Of a stretch of 60,535 nt of DNA, positions 15,968-24,735 are shown piece after piece. The position numbers and the translations under genes are program-made. Location: assembly GCA_029558435.1 (NCBI GenBank), contig JAKQEZ010000197.1:1-60535 (forward strand), in the 5' to 3' direction. How positions within the stretch are numbered: position 1 is the first letter of the stretch; every line of letters begins with the position of its first letter. The notes under the pieces are model-generated. The model did no database searches and was not told the DNA's origin. It saw nothing but the letters and a program-made list of their open reading frames with translations. The DNA is from Bacteroidota bacterium. GTDB lineage: Bacteria > Bacteroidota > Bacteroidia > Flavobacteriales > Crocinitomicaceae.

Positions 15968-18310
15968 ATGGCAAAAAATCTGGTTATCGTTGAGTCACCT
16001 GCAAAAGCAAAAACAATTGAAGGTTATTTAGGAAAAGATTTTATTGTAAAATCCAGTTTCGGACATGTAAGAGATTTAGCAAAAAAAGGGCTTGCCATCG
16101 ATATTGAAAACAACTTTACTCCATCATACGAAGTATCATCTGATAAAAAAACGGTGGTTTCGGATTTAAAAAAATTGGTAAAAGAAGTAGATGTTGTATG
16201 GCTAGCAACCGATGAGGACCGTGAGGGAGAAGCTATTTCTTGGCATTTATACGAAGCGTTGAATCTTTCAAAAAAAGAAACAAAACGCATTACTTTTAAC
16301 GAAATCACAAAACCTGCTATATTAAAAGCTATTGAAAATCCACGTCAAATTAATCAAGAATTGGTAAACGCTCAGCAAGCTCGCAGGGTGTTGGATAGAA
16401 TTGTGGGGTTTGAACTTTCACCAGTATTATGGAAAAAAGTGCGCCCAAGTCTTTCTGCTGGTCGCGTGCAATCGGTAGCTGTTAAATTAATTGTAGAAAA
16501 AGAACGTGAGATTGAAAAATTTTCTGTGAATTCATTCTACCGTGTGAATGGAAATTTCACCACAAAGAATGGTAAAATTAAATCGGAACTTTCTACACAA
16601 TTAAAATCAGAAAAAGAAGCAGAAACGTTGTTGGAGAACTGCAAAGACGCTCAATTTAAAGTGGCTGATGTGCAGAAAAAACCGGCTACTAAAAAACCGG
16701 CTGCACCATTTACTACATCTACCTTGCAACAAGAAGCCAGTTTGAAATTAGGTTTCTCGGTTTCGCGCACAATGACTGTTGCTCAAAAACTATATGAATC
16801 AGGGTTCATTACGTATATGAGAACGGATTCGGTTAATTTATCCGACACTGCAATTGAAGGAGCTAAAAATGAAGTGGTGAAAAGTTACGGAGCAAGTTAT
16901 TCGAATCCAACTAAATACAAAACTGCTTCATCAGGTGCACAAGAAGCGCACGAAGCTATTCGCCCAACCAATTTTGCTGCACATTCCATTGATTTAGGAA
17001 AAGACGAAGACCGCTTGTATGATTTAATTTGGAAACGTGCCATTGCATCGCAAATGAGTCATGCTGAATTGGAACGAACAACCATTACCATTGAAACAGA
17101 TAAAATTGCACAACATTTTACTGCAAAAGGGGAGGTTATTAAGTTTGATGGTTTTTTACGTGTCTATATTGAATCTTCTTTGGACGATGAAGAGGATGAA
17201 AACACAGAAGGCTTGTTGCCAAGTGTAGAAGTTGGTGAATTGTTGAAAACAGATAGTATTATCGCTACGCAACGTTTTACTCGTCCACCATCTCGCTATG
17301 TGGAAGCTTCTTTGGTAAAAAAATTAGAAGAATTAGGAATTGGCCGTCCTTCTACCTACGCACCAACAATTTCTACCATCCAAAAACGTGGATATGTTGA
17401 AAAACGCGAATTGGAAGGCGAAGAAAGAAAATATACGGTTTACGAGCTTAAAAATGGTAGTATTCAATCGGTTGTAAAAACAGAAACAACTGGTAAGGAA
17501 AAAAATAAATTATCTCCAACTGACATTGGTTTGGTGGTTACTGATTTCTTGGAAGAACATTTTCCAAACATCATGGATTATCATTTTACTGCGGATGTGG
17601 AAGAACAATTTGATAAAATTGCACAAGGATTGAAGGAGTGGACCAAGATGATTCATGAGTTTTATAATCCTTTTCATTCTCATGTTACCGATACGTTGGA
17701 GCATTCTGAGCGTGCAACAGGTGAAAGAGAATTAGGTGTTCATCCAACAAGTGGTAAGAAAATCATTGCACGCATTGGTCGTTTTGGACCTATGATTCAA
17801 ATTGGTGACGAACAAGAAGATGGTGAAAAACCGCAATTTGCTTCACTTCGTCGCGAGCAATCTATCCATTCAATTACATTAGAAGAGGCGATTGATTTGT
17901 TTAAACTTCCGCGTTCTTTAGGTGAGCACGATGGCTTAGTTGTGAAAGCAAACGTGGGACGTTTTGGCCCATACATTCAGCATGGAAAAGTGTTTGCATC
18001 TATTCCAAAAGGAGAAGACCCAATGACCATAACGTTTGAAAGAGCTGTTGAAATTTTGGTTGCAAAACAAGAAGCAGATGCCAATAAAATTATCAAAACG
18101 TTTGCAGAAGACGAAACAATGCAATTATTGAACGGTCGTTTTGGAGCTTATTTGAAGATTGGAAAAGACAATTTCAAATTGCCAAAAGGAACAGAGCCCG
18201 AAAAATTGACCTATGAAGATTGTGTTGAAATCAGCAAAAATCAAAAATCAACGGGAACGAAAGCAAAAGCTAGTGCCAAAGCAAAGCCAAAAGCTACAAA
18301 GAAAAAATAA
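15968..18310 (+). CDS. topA: DNA topoisomerase I
   Basis: It relaxes negative supercoils by passing one strand through a transient break. The TOPRIM domain starts at residue 3 (LVIVESPAKAKTIEGYLG) and holds the metal-binding DEDREGEAISWH at 82-93. The strand-passage region includes LSAGRVQSVAVKLIVEKERE. The catalytic Tyr283 lies in FITYMRTDSVNLS. In place of zinc fingers the C-terminus carries repeats of the type GRFGPYIQ / GRFGAYLK, followed by a Lys/Ala-rich tail (about 765-780) likely to bind nucleic acid. At 780 residues the length is normal for Bacteroidota. Its stop lies only 2 bp from the stop of convergent pth, with no terminator between. Confidence 0.96.
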   Translation: MAKNLVIVESPAKAKTIEGYLGKDFIVKSSFGHVRDLAKKGLAIDIENNFTPSYEVSSDKKTVVSDLKKLVKEVDVVWLATDEDREGEAISWHLYEALNLSKKETKRITFNEITKPAILKAIENPRQINQELVNAQQARRVLDRIVGFELSPVLWKKVRPSLSAGRVQSVAVKLIVEKEREIEKFSVNSFYRVNGNFTTKNGKIKSELSTQLKSEKEAETLLENCKDAQFKVADVQKKPATKKPAAPFTTSTLQQEASLKLGFSVSRTMTVAQKLYESGFITYMRTDSVNLSDTAIEGAKNEVVKSYGASYSNPTKYKTASSGAQEAHEAIRPTNFAAHSIDLGKDEDRLYDLIWKRAIASQMSHAELERTTITIETDKIAQHFTAKGEVIKFDGFLRVYIESSLDDEEDENTEGLLPSVEVGELLKTDSIIATQRFTRPPSRYVEASLVKKLEELGIGRPSTYAPTISTIQKRGYVEKRELEGEERKYTVYELKNGSIQSVVKTETTGKEKNKLSPTDIGLVVTDFLEEHFPNIMDYHFTADVEEQFDKIAQGLKEWTKMIHEFYNPFHSHVTDTLEHSERATGERELGVHPTSGKKIIARIGRFGPMIQIGDEQEDGEKPQFASLRREQSIHSITLEEAIDLFKLPRSLGEHDGLVVKANVGRFGPYIQHGKVFASIPKGEDPMTITFERAVEILVAKQEADANKIIKTFAEDETMQLLNGRFGAYLKIGKDNFKLPKGTEPEKLTYEDCVEISKNQKSTGTKAKASAKAKPKATKKK

Positions 18311-18312
18311 GC

Positions 18313-18876
18313 TTATTTATTGTTGAGGTTGGACATTGTTTGGTTCAGTCCAATGGTTGCAAATCCTTTGATAAATTCAATGGCAAGGGCAATGCGTTCG
18401 TCGATGGTTTGTTTTTCTTCTGCCGACCATTCACCAAGAACATAATCTACTTGTCGACCTTTGTTAAAATCACTTCCAACCCCAAAGCGCAAACGGGCAT
18501 ATTCTTGTGTTTTAAGTTGCGCTTGAATATCTTTTAAACCATTGTGGCCGCCATCACTTCCTTTGCCTTTCATACGCAATTTACCAAACGGCAAGGCAAT
18601 ATCATCGGTGATTACCAGCACGTTTTCTAAGGGAATTTTATGTGCTTGCATCCAATAGTTTACTGCTTTTCCGGATAAATTCATGTATGTTGTAGGTTTT
18701 ACCAACACCAATGTGCGTCCTTTGAATTTTACTTCTGTGCAAGTAGCCAATTTATCGGATTTAAACGTAGCCGCTGATTCCTTTGCTAATGCATCCAACA
18801 CTTTAAAACCAATGTTGTGGCGTGTTTCTGCATATTCACTACCAGGATTTCCCAATCCAACAATGAGGTATTTCAT
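18313..18876 (-). CDS. pth: Peptidyl-tRNA hydrolase
   Basis: It releases tRNA from peptidyl-tRNA that dropped off the ribosome. The 187-residue protein matches bacterial Pth along its length: MKYLIVGLGNPGSEYAETRH with Asn10 and catalytic His20, VKPTTYMNLSG, and ITDDIALPFGKLRMKGKGSDGGHNGL with the conserved Asp at 91-92. The gene follows a small membrane-protein gene by 12 bp and probably shares its promoter. Confidence 0.96.
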   Translation of the reverse strand: MKYLIVGLGNPGSEYAETRHNIGFKVLDALAKESAATFKSDKLATCTEVKFKGRTLVLVKPTTYMNLSGKAVNYWMQAHKIPLENVLVITDDIALPFGKLRMKGKGSDGGHNGLKDIQAQLKTQEYARLRFGVGSDFNKGRQVDYVLGEWSAEEKQTIDERIALAIEFIKGFATIGLNQTMSNLNNK

Positions 18877-18888
18877 GAAAACAGGAGT

Positions 18889-19152
18889 TTATTTGGATGA
18901 TTGATTGGGAGTAAAGAAAAAGCTTTTGAAAAAAGCGAATAATTTTTTTCTAAACACCGCAAAAACAATAATGTAAGGCATTGCCATCAAGAACAAAATT
19001 CCAATGTTGATATTGGACGCAAAAGCCGCTTCACCTGCCTCACCAGATTGTTCTGAAACCATTTTACACTGTGAACATCCTTGACCAAAAGCAAGGTCAA
19101 CAAGAAAAACAAACGCCACAGTTAAAGTCAATATTAAAAATTGCTTTTTCAT
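18889..19152 (-). CDS. Small membrane protein with GCSQCK motif
   Basis: The 87-residue protein has a signal peptide-like N-terminus (MKKQFLILTLTVAFVFLVDLAFG). A short extracytoplasmic stretch with the CxxC pair GCSQCKMVSEQ follows, then one membrane helix (NIGILFLMAMPYIIVFAVF) and a basic Phe-rich C-terminus. The Met at 19152 is chosen because the alternative at 19167 lies upstream of the -7 box at 19157-19164. Similar short proteins are frequent in Flavobacteriales; no function is known to me. CxxC suggests redox or metal binding. Confidence 0.7.
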   Translation of the reverse strand: MKKQFLILTLTVAFVFLVDLAFGQGCSQCKMVSEQSGEAGEAAFASNINIGILFLMAMPYIIVFAVFRKKLFAFFKSFFFTPNQSSK

Positions 19153-19156
19153 GTCA

Positions 19157-19164
19157 CAAATATA
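19157..19164 (-). promoter_or_regulatory. Probable -7 box for the small membrane protein-pth pair
   Basis: Minus-strand TATATTTG lies 4 bp before the ATG at 19152. It rules out the upstream in-frame Met as start, if real. Confidence 0.45.
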
Positions 19165-19235
19165 CAAAATCTATTTCAGCTGTTTAAAAAATTCCGAATG
19201 ATTTGCGATTAAATCAATTTATGCCAAAAAGTTGA

Positions 19236-19243
19236 TACTTTTG
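19236..19243 (+). promoter_or_regulatory. Probable -7 box for the DEAD-box helicase gene
   Basis: TACTTTTG matches TAnnTTTG, 50 bp before the helicase ATG. Confidence 0.4.
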
Positions 19244-19293
19244 TATTAGTAAAAGATGAGTCGTTTTATTTTCCATCAGCAATCCAAAAACAC

Positions 19294-20517
19294 ATGAAAT
19301 TCAAAGAATACAACATCAATAAAGCCATCAAAGATCAATTGGAAGAAATGGGATTTGTGCGTGCAACCGACATTCAGTACAAAGCCATAAAACCTATATT
19401 GGATGGTGAAGACGTAATGGCAATTGCTCAAACTGGAACAGGTAAAACAGCTGCATTTGCAATTCCAACCTTGCATTTTTTAGCCCAAAAATCAAAATAT
19501 ACAAAAGGAAATGTGCGTTGTTTGGTGATGGTTCCAACCCGCGAATTGGCGCAACAAATAGCCGAAGTTTTTCAAACTATAGGCAAAAAAACAAGTGTGA
19601 AAGTGATGGGGTTGTTTGGTGGCGTGGAGCAAGATGCTCAAATCAAGCAATTGAAAAGTGGTGTGGATGTTTTAGTGGCAACGCCTGGTAGAATGTTTGA
19701 TTTGATTGCTCAAGGACATTTAGATGTTTCGGGAGTGCAACATTTAATTCTTGACGAAGCCGATTTGATGCTTTCCAAAGGGTTTAACAAAGATATTCAC
19801 GATATTTTAAAGAAAATACCACACAAACGTCAAACCTTGTTTTTCTCAGCAACAATTGATAAAAAAATCAAAGCATTGGCCTATGACGTGGTAAAAAATG
19901 CCATTCGCATACAAATATCGCCCAAAAATCCAGTAGCAAAATCGGTGGAGCATGCCGTTGCTTTTATTGAAATGGATGATAAACGCTTTTTCTTAGAAAA
20001 CATTCTTGCAGAATATCCCGATAAACGTATTTTGGTGTTTGTGCGCACAAAAGTAAGAGCCGCACGCGTTGTGGCGGCAATGAAGCGAGTGGGAATTGAA
20101 ACCGAAGAAATTCATGGTGGCATAGACCAAAAAGAGCGTTTTCAAATTTTAGATCGATTTAGAAAAGGTGAAAATTTGGTTTTGATTACCACCGACGTAT
20201 CTGCTCGTGGGATTGATATTCCAAATGTTGACTACGTTATCAATTACGATATTCCAGATGATCCAGAAAACTATGTGCACCGCTGTGGGCGAACTGGACG
20301 TGGTGAAAAAAATGGTCAAGCCATTAGTTTTTGTTCAACTTCTGAAAAAGAATTGTTAACAGCCATTGAAGAATATACTGGTGAAGAAATCGCGCATTAC
20401 GATATCCATCCTGATGATTACAAAGAAATTTTGGAGGACACAGAAGATTTGACCTACAACTGGCAAAAATTAATTGATAAAGACAATCAGGAAAACGGCA
20501 CAGAAGACGAGTGGTAA
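19294..20517 (+). CDS. DEAD-box ATP-dependent RNA helicase
   Basis: It unwinds RNA, probably in ribosome assembly or mRNA turnover. All motifs are present: the Q motif region (FVRATDIQYKAI), Walker A AQTGTGKT at 45-52, PTRELAQQ, DEAD at 154-157, SAT at 185-187, and the C-terminal RecA domain with VLITTDVSARGIDIPNVDYVI-type sequence and HRCGRTGRG near 330. The tail after the core is short and acidic (about 30 residues), so this is a minimal RhlE/CshA-like helicase without an extra RNA-binding domain. The specific subfamily is not assigned. Confidence 0.92.
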   Translation: MKFKEYNINKAIKDQLEEMGFVRATDIQYKAIKPILDGEDVMAIAQTGTGKTAAFAIPTLHFLAQKSKYTKGNVRCLVMVPTRELAQQIAEVFQTIGKKTSVKVMGLFGGVEQDAQIKQLKSGVDVLVATPGRMFDLIAQGHLDVSGVQHLILDEADLMLSKGFNKDIHDILKKIPHKRQTLFFSATIDKKIKALAYDVVKNAIRIQISPKNPVAKSVEHAVAFIEMDDKRFFLENILAEYPDKRILVFVRTKVRAARVVAAMKRVGIETEEIHGGIDQKERFQILDRFRKGENLVLITTDVSARGIDIPNVDYVINYDIPDDPENYVHRCGRTGRGEKNGQAISFCSTSEKELLTAIEEYTGEEIAHYDIHPDDYKEILEDTEDLTYNWQKLIDKDNQENGTEDEW

Positions 20518-20573
20518 TTCTGAACTATTTAGTAGAAAGAATCATCGTGTAATAATCCTAATTGAGACAAAAA

Positions 20574-20605
20574 AATACCACTGATTTTATAACAATCAGT
20601 GGTAC
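20574..20605. terminator. Bidirectional hairpin terminator
   Basis: The stem TACCACTGATT (20576-20586) pairs perfectly with AATCAGTGGTA (20594-20604). The A-run on the left serves the minus-strand GT2 gene; the helicase transcript also ends here. Confidence 0.8.
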
Positions 20606-20628
20606 AATATCAAAATACTATAAAAAGC

Positions 20629-22539
20629 TTATCCTCTAGCAGCTTTATTTGCTTCTCTTACTTCTTTAACAGAGTGGTAGAAAACAACCCCATAACCAAT
20701 TCCCAACATTAAGTGAAAAGGCACCATTCCTAAATCGCCATAAGCTGCTCTGTGAACGGCAGTGAATAAAAACACAACAGACAAAACACCTTCGATAACA
20801 CTTACCAAATTGATTTTTTTCTTGTCGTATTTATTTTGCTTGAATTCAGATTTTTTAGCAATATTAAATTTAGGTGTACGAACAAACGAACTTTTGATTC
20901 CTAAGTAACCTTCAATTACGGCAACCGAGTTGTTGATTGAAAGTCCCATAGACATTACCAAGAATTGCAAGAAACGCCATGCAAATTTTGGAAACGATTT
21001 TTTACCCTCTGGTGTTCTATCTCTAAACGAATACCAATAGTAAACCATTAAGAAAATGGTGCTGAGAATGAAGATTCCCATGAACTGCAAGATGACATTC
21101 AAATCAGAGAAACTATCTTTTACTTGTAAAATTAACAAGCTCAATATAGCCACAACAAGAATAAATAAAAAGATCGAAGAGTTAAACAAATGCGAAATAC
21201 CGTGAATTCTGTCTGTAAAACGAACTCCTTTGGCTGTCAACAAACGACCCGACATTTTTTTGAAGCACTCAACCCCACCTTTCATCCAGCGGTGTTGTTG
21301 GCTTTTAAGTGCCGACATAGTAATTGGCAATTCGGCAGGAGAAACCACGTCTTCCAAGTATTGGAATTTCCAACCTTTCATTTGCGCGCGGTAGCTTAAG
21401 TCCAAATCTTCGGTTAATGTATCGTGTTCCCAGCCACCAGCATCTTCAATACATTTTTTTCTCCAAATACCGCCAGTTCCATTAAAGTTAATAAAATGAC
21501 CAGCTGAGTTTCTACCTCCTTGTTCAATAGCAAAGTGGCCGTTCAAACCAAAGGCTTGCAATTCAGTCAAAATGGAGTAATCTTTATTTAAGTGTCCCCA
21601 ACGAGTTTGAACCACACCAACTTTTTCATCTTGGAAATATGGCATGGTCAATTGCAAGAAATCAGGTTCTGGGATAAAATCGGCATCAAATATAGCAATG
21701 AAATCGCCTTCTACTCTATCCATTGCTGCATCCAAGGCACCTGCTTTATAACCAGTTCTATCCACACGGTGAATGTGTTGAATATTTACACCAGTTGCGG
21801 CAACTTCTGCCACCTTTTTAGCAATTAAATCTTTTGTTTCATCGGTAGAATCGTCCAACACCTGAATTTGCAATTTATCTTTCGGATAATCAAAAGCCGC
21901 AGCTGCATCGATAATACGCGTTGCCACATACATTTCATTAAACATTGGCAATTGAACCGTTACTTTTGGAGTTGTTTCAGGGTTGTAAACTGGCGCTTGT
22001 TTTTTGGCTGTCTTTTTACTTTTCTTATATGCAATCGCCAAACTTAATTGCAATAAACTGTAGAAGAAAATCAACAGCAAGAATGCACCATAAATAAATA
22101 AGATGATTTTTGCCACCAAGTGCGACCAATAATGCTCTTGTACATAAGTTTTACCGGTTGCATCTGTCATCATGCGGTCGCCCCAGTTAAAAATACGAGA
22201 TACTTTAAGTTTTACGTCAATTGGTTGTCCAAAAGTAAAATTATCAGCATGCGCTTCTTCCAATGTAAAGTTAAAAGTACTGTCTCTCTTGTATTCAGAG
22301 TCATTAATTTTAAATTCATATTCACCAAAAGGTATATTTTTAAATTGGAAAACACCATCTTTATTAGCAACAGTAACAAAAGAATCTTTTGTTTCCACAT
22401 TTTGAATGACGACAGTTACTTTTTCAACAATATCTTTTGTGCGTTCGTCCACCAAACTACCTTTAACAAGTTTAGATGACTGAGAAAAAGAAGGGGTTGC
22501 TATTCCAATCAATAGCGTGATTAACAATAACTTATGCAT
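20629..22539 (-). CDS. Membrane GT2 glycosyltransferase with N-terminal extracytoplasmic domain
   Basis: It is a processive-type glycosyltransferase (cellulose-synthase-like) likely to polymerise or flip a polysaccharide. The 636-residue protein has a signal peptide at 1-20 and a carboxypeptidase-regulatory-like beta domain at about 24-110 (KGSLVDERTKDIVEKV, GVFQFKNIPFGEYEF). A membrane helix follows at about 141-170, then the GT-A domain with DDSTD (229-233), DAD (285-287), TED (376-378) and QQHRW (414-418), and several C-terminal membrane helices. The N-terminal domain is absent from ordinary members of about 490 residues, and the topology is consistent (domain outside, catalysis inside). 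Monocistronic, -7 box at 22574-22581. Confidence 0.9.
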   Translation of the reverse strand: MHKLLLITLLIGIATPSFSQSSKLVKGSLVDERTKDIVEKVTVVIQNVETKDSFVTVANKDGVFQFKNIPFGEYEFKINDSEYKRDSTFNFTLEEAHADNFTFGQPIDVKLKVSRIFNWGDRMMTDATGKTYVQEHYWSHLVAKIILFIYGAFLLLIFFYSLLQLSLAIAYKKSKKTAKKQAPVYNPETTPKVTVQLPMFNEMYVATRIIDAAAAFDYPKDKLQIQVLDDSTDETKDLIAKKVAEVAATGVNIQHIHRVDRTGYKAGALDAAMDRVEGDFIAIFDADFIPEPDFLQLTMPYFQDEKVGVVQTRWGHLNKDYSILTELQAFGLNGHFAIEQGGRNSAGHFINFNGTGGIWRKKCIEDAGGWEHDTLTEDLDLSYRAQMKGWKFQYLEDVVSPAELPITMSALKSQQHRWMKGGVECFKKMSGRLLTAKGVRFTDRIHGISHLFNSSIFLFILVVAILSLLILQVKDSFSDLNVILQFMGIFILSTIFLMVYYWYSFRDRTPEGKKSFPKFAWRFLQFLVMSMGLSINNSVAVIEGYLGIKSSFVRTPKFNIAKKSEFKQNKYDKKKINLVSVIEGVLSVVFLFTAVHRAAYGDLGMVPFHLMLGIGYGVVFYHSVKEVREANKAARG

Positions 22540-22573
22540 ACACTTGATATATCAAAAAAGTATTAAGAAAGCG

Positions 22574-22581
22574 CAAAGTTA
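22574..22581 (-). promoter_or_regulatory. Probable -7 box for the GT2 gene
   Basis: Minus-strand TAACTTTG matches TAnnTTTG, 35 bp before the ATG. Confidence 0.45.
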
Positions 22582-22704
22582 TTCAAAAATAAATTCATAG
22601 TGCATTTCTGTAAATTATATTTGCAAAATAGTCAATTATTAACAACCATTTTCCTTAATTTAAGGGCTTTCTTCAAAAGAAATTAAAATATTTACCATCA
22701 ATTG

Positions 22705-22734
22705 TTGATATCTTACTTTTTTTATATATCTTTG
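22705..22734 (+). promoter_or_regulatory. Promoter of rplU-rpmA
   Basis: TTG at 22705-22707 and TATCTTTG at 22727-22734 are separated by 19 bp, the Bacteroidota -33/-7 arrangement. Transcription would start near 22741, leaving a leader of about 35 nt before rplU. Confidence 0.7.
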
Positions 22735-22774
22735 CTGTCCAAATTTTTAGAAATTAATTAAAAAAGTAAGCTAT

Positions 22775-23086
22775 ATGTACGCAATTGTAGAGATAGCAGG
22801 GCAACAGTTTAAAGTTTCAAAAGACCAAAAGGTATTTGTTCACCGTTTGGATGCGAAAGAAGGAGACAAATTAACATTTGATCGCGTTCTTTTAGTTGAC
22901 AACGATGGAAAAATTGCAGTTGGCGCCCCAGCTATAGAAGGTGCAAATGTTACAGCGGAAGTTGTAGAGCACGTAAAAGGAGATAAAGTAATCGTTTTCA
23001 AAAAGAAAAGAAGAAAAGGTTACCAAAAACAAAACGGTCACCGTCAATGCTTCACAGCAATTAAGGTAACTGGAATTAAAGCGTAA
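22775..23086 (+). CDS. rplU: 50S ribosomal protein L21
   Basis: It is a structural protein of the large ribosomal subunit that binds 23S rRNA. The 103 residues match L21 from end to end: MYAIVEIAGQQFKVSKDQK, LLVDNDGKIAVGAP, and the C-terminal signature KKRRRKGYQKQNGHRQ. It is the first gene of the rplU-rpmA operon, 43 bp before rpmA, with a well-formed promoter upstream. Confidence 0.97.
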   Translation: MYAIVEIAGQQFKVSKDQKVFVHRLDAKEGDKLTFDRVLLVDNDGKIAVGAPAIEGANVTAEVVEHVKGDKVIVFKKKRRKGYQKQNGHRQCFTAIKVTGIKA

Positions 23087-23129
23087 TTAGAAATTACATT
23101 GGAGCAATCCAATATAAAAATTAAAAGAA

Positions 23130-23390
23130 ATGGCACACAAGAAAGGAGTCGGTAGTTCTAAAAACGGTCGTGAATCTCACAGCAAGAGATTAGGCGTTAA
23201 GATTTTTGGTGGTCAAGCTGCAATTGCAGGAAACATCATCGTTCGTCAAAGAGGTACACAACACCATGCTGGTGAAAATGTAGGAATCGGTAAAGATCAT
23301 ACATTGTTCGCATTAACAGATGGTATCGTAGAATTCCGCAAGAAAAAAGACAATCGTTCATTTGTTTCAGTTGTTCCTTTTGAGGCATAA
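23130..23390 (+). CDS. rpmA: 50S ribosomal protein L27
   Basis: It is a large-subunit protein whose N-terminus reaches the peptidyl transferase centre. The 86 residues include [20 protein letters not shown] and the signature [20 protein letters not shown]. The N-terminus begins MAHKKG with no cleavable extension of the Firmicutes type. It is second in the operon with rplU and followed by a strong terminator. Confidence 0.97.
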   Translation: MAHKKGVGSSKNGRESHSKRLGVKIFGGQAAIAGNIIVRQRGTQHHAGENVGIGKDHTLFALTDGIVEFRKKKDNRSFVSVVPFEA

Positions 23391-23411
23391 TTGAATAAAC
23401 GAAATTGAACT

Positions 23412-23444
23412 AAATAGCTATCTCCAAGAGGTAGCTATTTTTTT
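23412..23444 (+). terminator. Terminator after rpmA
   Basis: The stem AAATAGCTATCTC (23412-23424) pairs with GAGGTAGCTATTT (23428-23440), with one G-U and a CAA loop, followed by a T-run. Confidence 0.9.
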
Positions 23445-23526
23445 ATCAATAAATTTTAAACATATTGGCACAAAAAAAAATCCACTACAATGAGTGGATT
23501 TTACTATTTTAAATCACAAATTTTAT

Positions 23527-23904
23527 TTATCCAATAACTGCTTCGTATGCAGCAGCATCCAATAAACTATCAATTTGAGATGCGTCAGCGATTTTAATTT
23601 TCACAATCCATCCTTCACCATAAGGATCAGAGTTTACCAATTCTGGGTTGGCTTCCAAGTTGGTGTTGAATTCCAAAATTTCAGCTGTAACAGGCAAAAA
23701 CAAATCAGAAACTGTTTTAACAGCTTCAACAGAACCAAATACTTCGTTTTGTTCAATTGTTTCACCTTCTGTTTCAACCTCTACATATACGATATCACCC
23801 AATTCGCTTTGCGCAAAATCTGTGATTCCTACTACTGCTGTTTCACCTTCAATACGAATCCACTCGTGATCTTTCGTATATTTCAAATTTGCTGGTATAC
23901 TCAT
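23527..23904 (-). CDS. gcvH: Glycine cleavage system H protein
   Basis: It is a lipoyl carrier that shuttles the aminomethyl group between the P, T and L proteins of glycine cleavage. The 125-residue protein shows the lipoylation motif [12 protein letters not shown] with Lys63. The flanking [11 protein letters not shown] and NPYGEGW-like end ([15 protein letters not shown]) are also typical. It is a single gene with its own -7 box at 23952-23959; the other gcv genes are not in the window. Confidence 0.96.
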   Translation of the reverse strand: MSIPANLKYTKDHEWIRIEGETAVVGITDFAQSELGDIVYVEVETEGETIEQNEVFGSVEAVKTVSDLFLPVTAEILEFNTNLEANPELVNSDPYGEGWIVKIKIADASQIDSLLDAAAYEAVIG

Positions 23905-23951
23905 AACTCTACTTTTATTTTCAATTTTTAACTTGCTAATTTAATTATCGG

Positions 23952-23959
23952 CAAATGTA
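23952..23959 (-). promoter_or_regulatory. Probable -7 box for gcvH
   Basis: Minus-strand TACATTTG matches TAnnTTTG, 48 bp before the gcvH ATG. Confidence 0.45.
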
Positions 23960-24003
23960 ATAAATTATTTGAATTAAAAAAGTGACAAAAATCACTCCTA
24001 GAA

Positions 24004-24684
24004 TTAGTCTTTACGATTTCCTCCCAACCCAAATTTAACACCAACAGAACCCGAAACAAATACTCTATTTCTAGTTTTTGAATACCAACTTGTTGTAAAG
24101 CCTCCTGTTTGCGAGTTGTATAATTGAATATCGTAATAAGCATTAATCACTGTGTAGCCTAATCCTAATGCTGTAAACACATCAATTGCAAATTTCTTAC
24201 CTATCACAAATTGATAACCCGTATGAAATCTGAACAACAATTGGTTGGCAGAACCTGTTCTATTTTCTAAAACACCTAAATTATCAATGTAATAGGTGTT
24301 GTACATTCTGTATTTAATTTCTGGTCCTAAATACAATCCTCTTGGCGCTGTTGATGCTCCAGAAATAGGATAATAACGGTAAGATAAACCCAAGAAAAAG
24401 CCCAATCCACTTTGTGTTCTTGAGTTTAAACCATAAGTTGCATTGTTGTTGTTTAGAACATTATCAAAGTAAATTTTATTAATTCCTATTTCAGAAACCG
24501 TTGGTCCAAAAGAAACTTCCAAACTCGATTGAGGTGCAACACGGTGTTCAAATGCAAAATTCATTTCACCAACAATTAATTGTGTAGGCGAAAATTTTAC
24601 AAAATACTTTGAATGATCATCGCGTTGTGAAAAACCACTAAAATGAACAAAAAAAGCAGCAAGGGCAATTAAAGTATATTTCAT
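24004..24684 (-). CDS. Predicted outer-membrane beta-barrel protein
   Basis: The 226-residue protein has a signal peptide (MKYTLIALAAFFVHFSGFSQ). The mature part has alternating hydrophobic/aromatic strands (FAFEHRVAPQSSLEVSFG, LGFFLGLSYRYYPI, RNRVFVSGSVGVKFGLGG), consistent with a small barrel of the DUF3575/OmpA-like type. The ligand is unknown. It follows the PorP/SprF gene by 51 bp on the same strand and may belong to that T9SS-linked operon. Confidence 0.72.
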   Translation of the reverse strand: MKYTLIALAAFFVHFSGFSQRDDHSKYFVKFSPTQLIVGEMNFAFEHRVAPQSSLEVSFGPTVSEIGINKIYFDNVLNNNNATYGLNSRTQSGLGFFLGLSYRYYPISGASTAPRGLYLGPEIKYRMYNTYYIDNLGVLENRTGSANQLLFRFHTGYQFVIGKKFAIDVFTALGLGYTVINAYYDIQLYNSQTGGFTTSWYSKTRNRVFVSGSVGVKFGLGGNRKD

Positions 24685-24735
24685 AATTCTACTATTAGTT
24701 TATAGGTTAAACGAATCAAACGCCAATCTATTGTT

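Noticed and set aside
18310..18313. A possible fused or overlapping transcription signal between topA and pth
   Set aside because: Stops are only 2 bp apart with no hairpin; convergent genes this close are common and need no special explanation.
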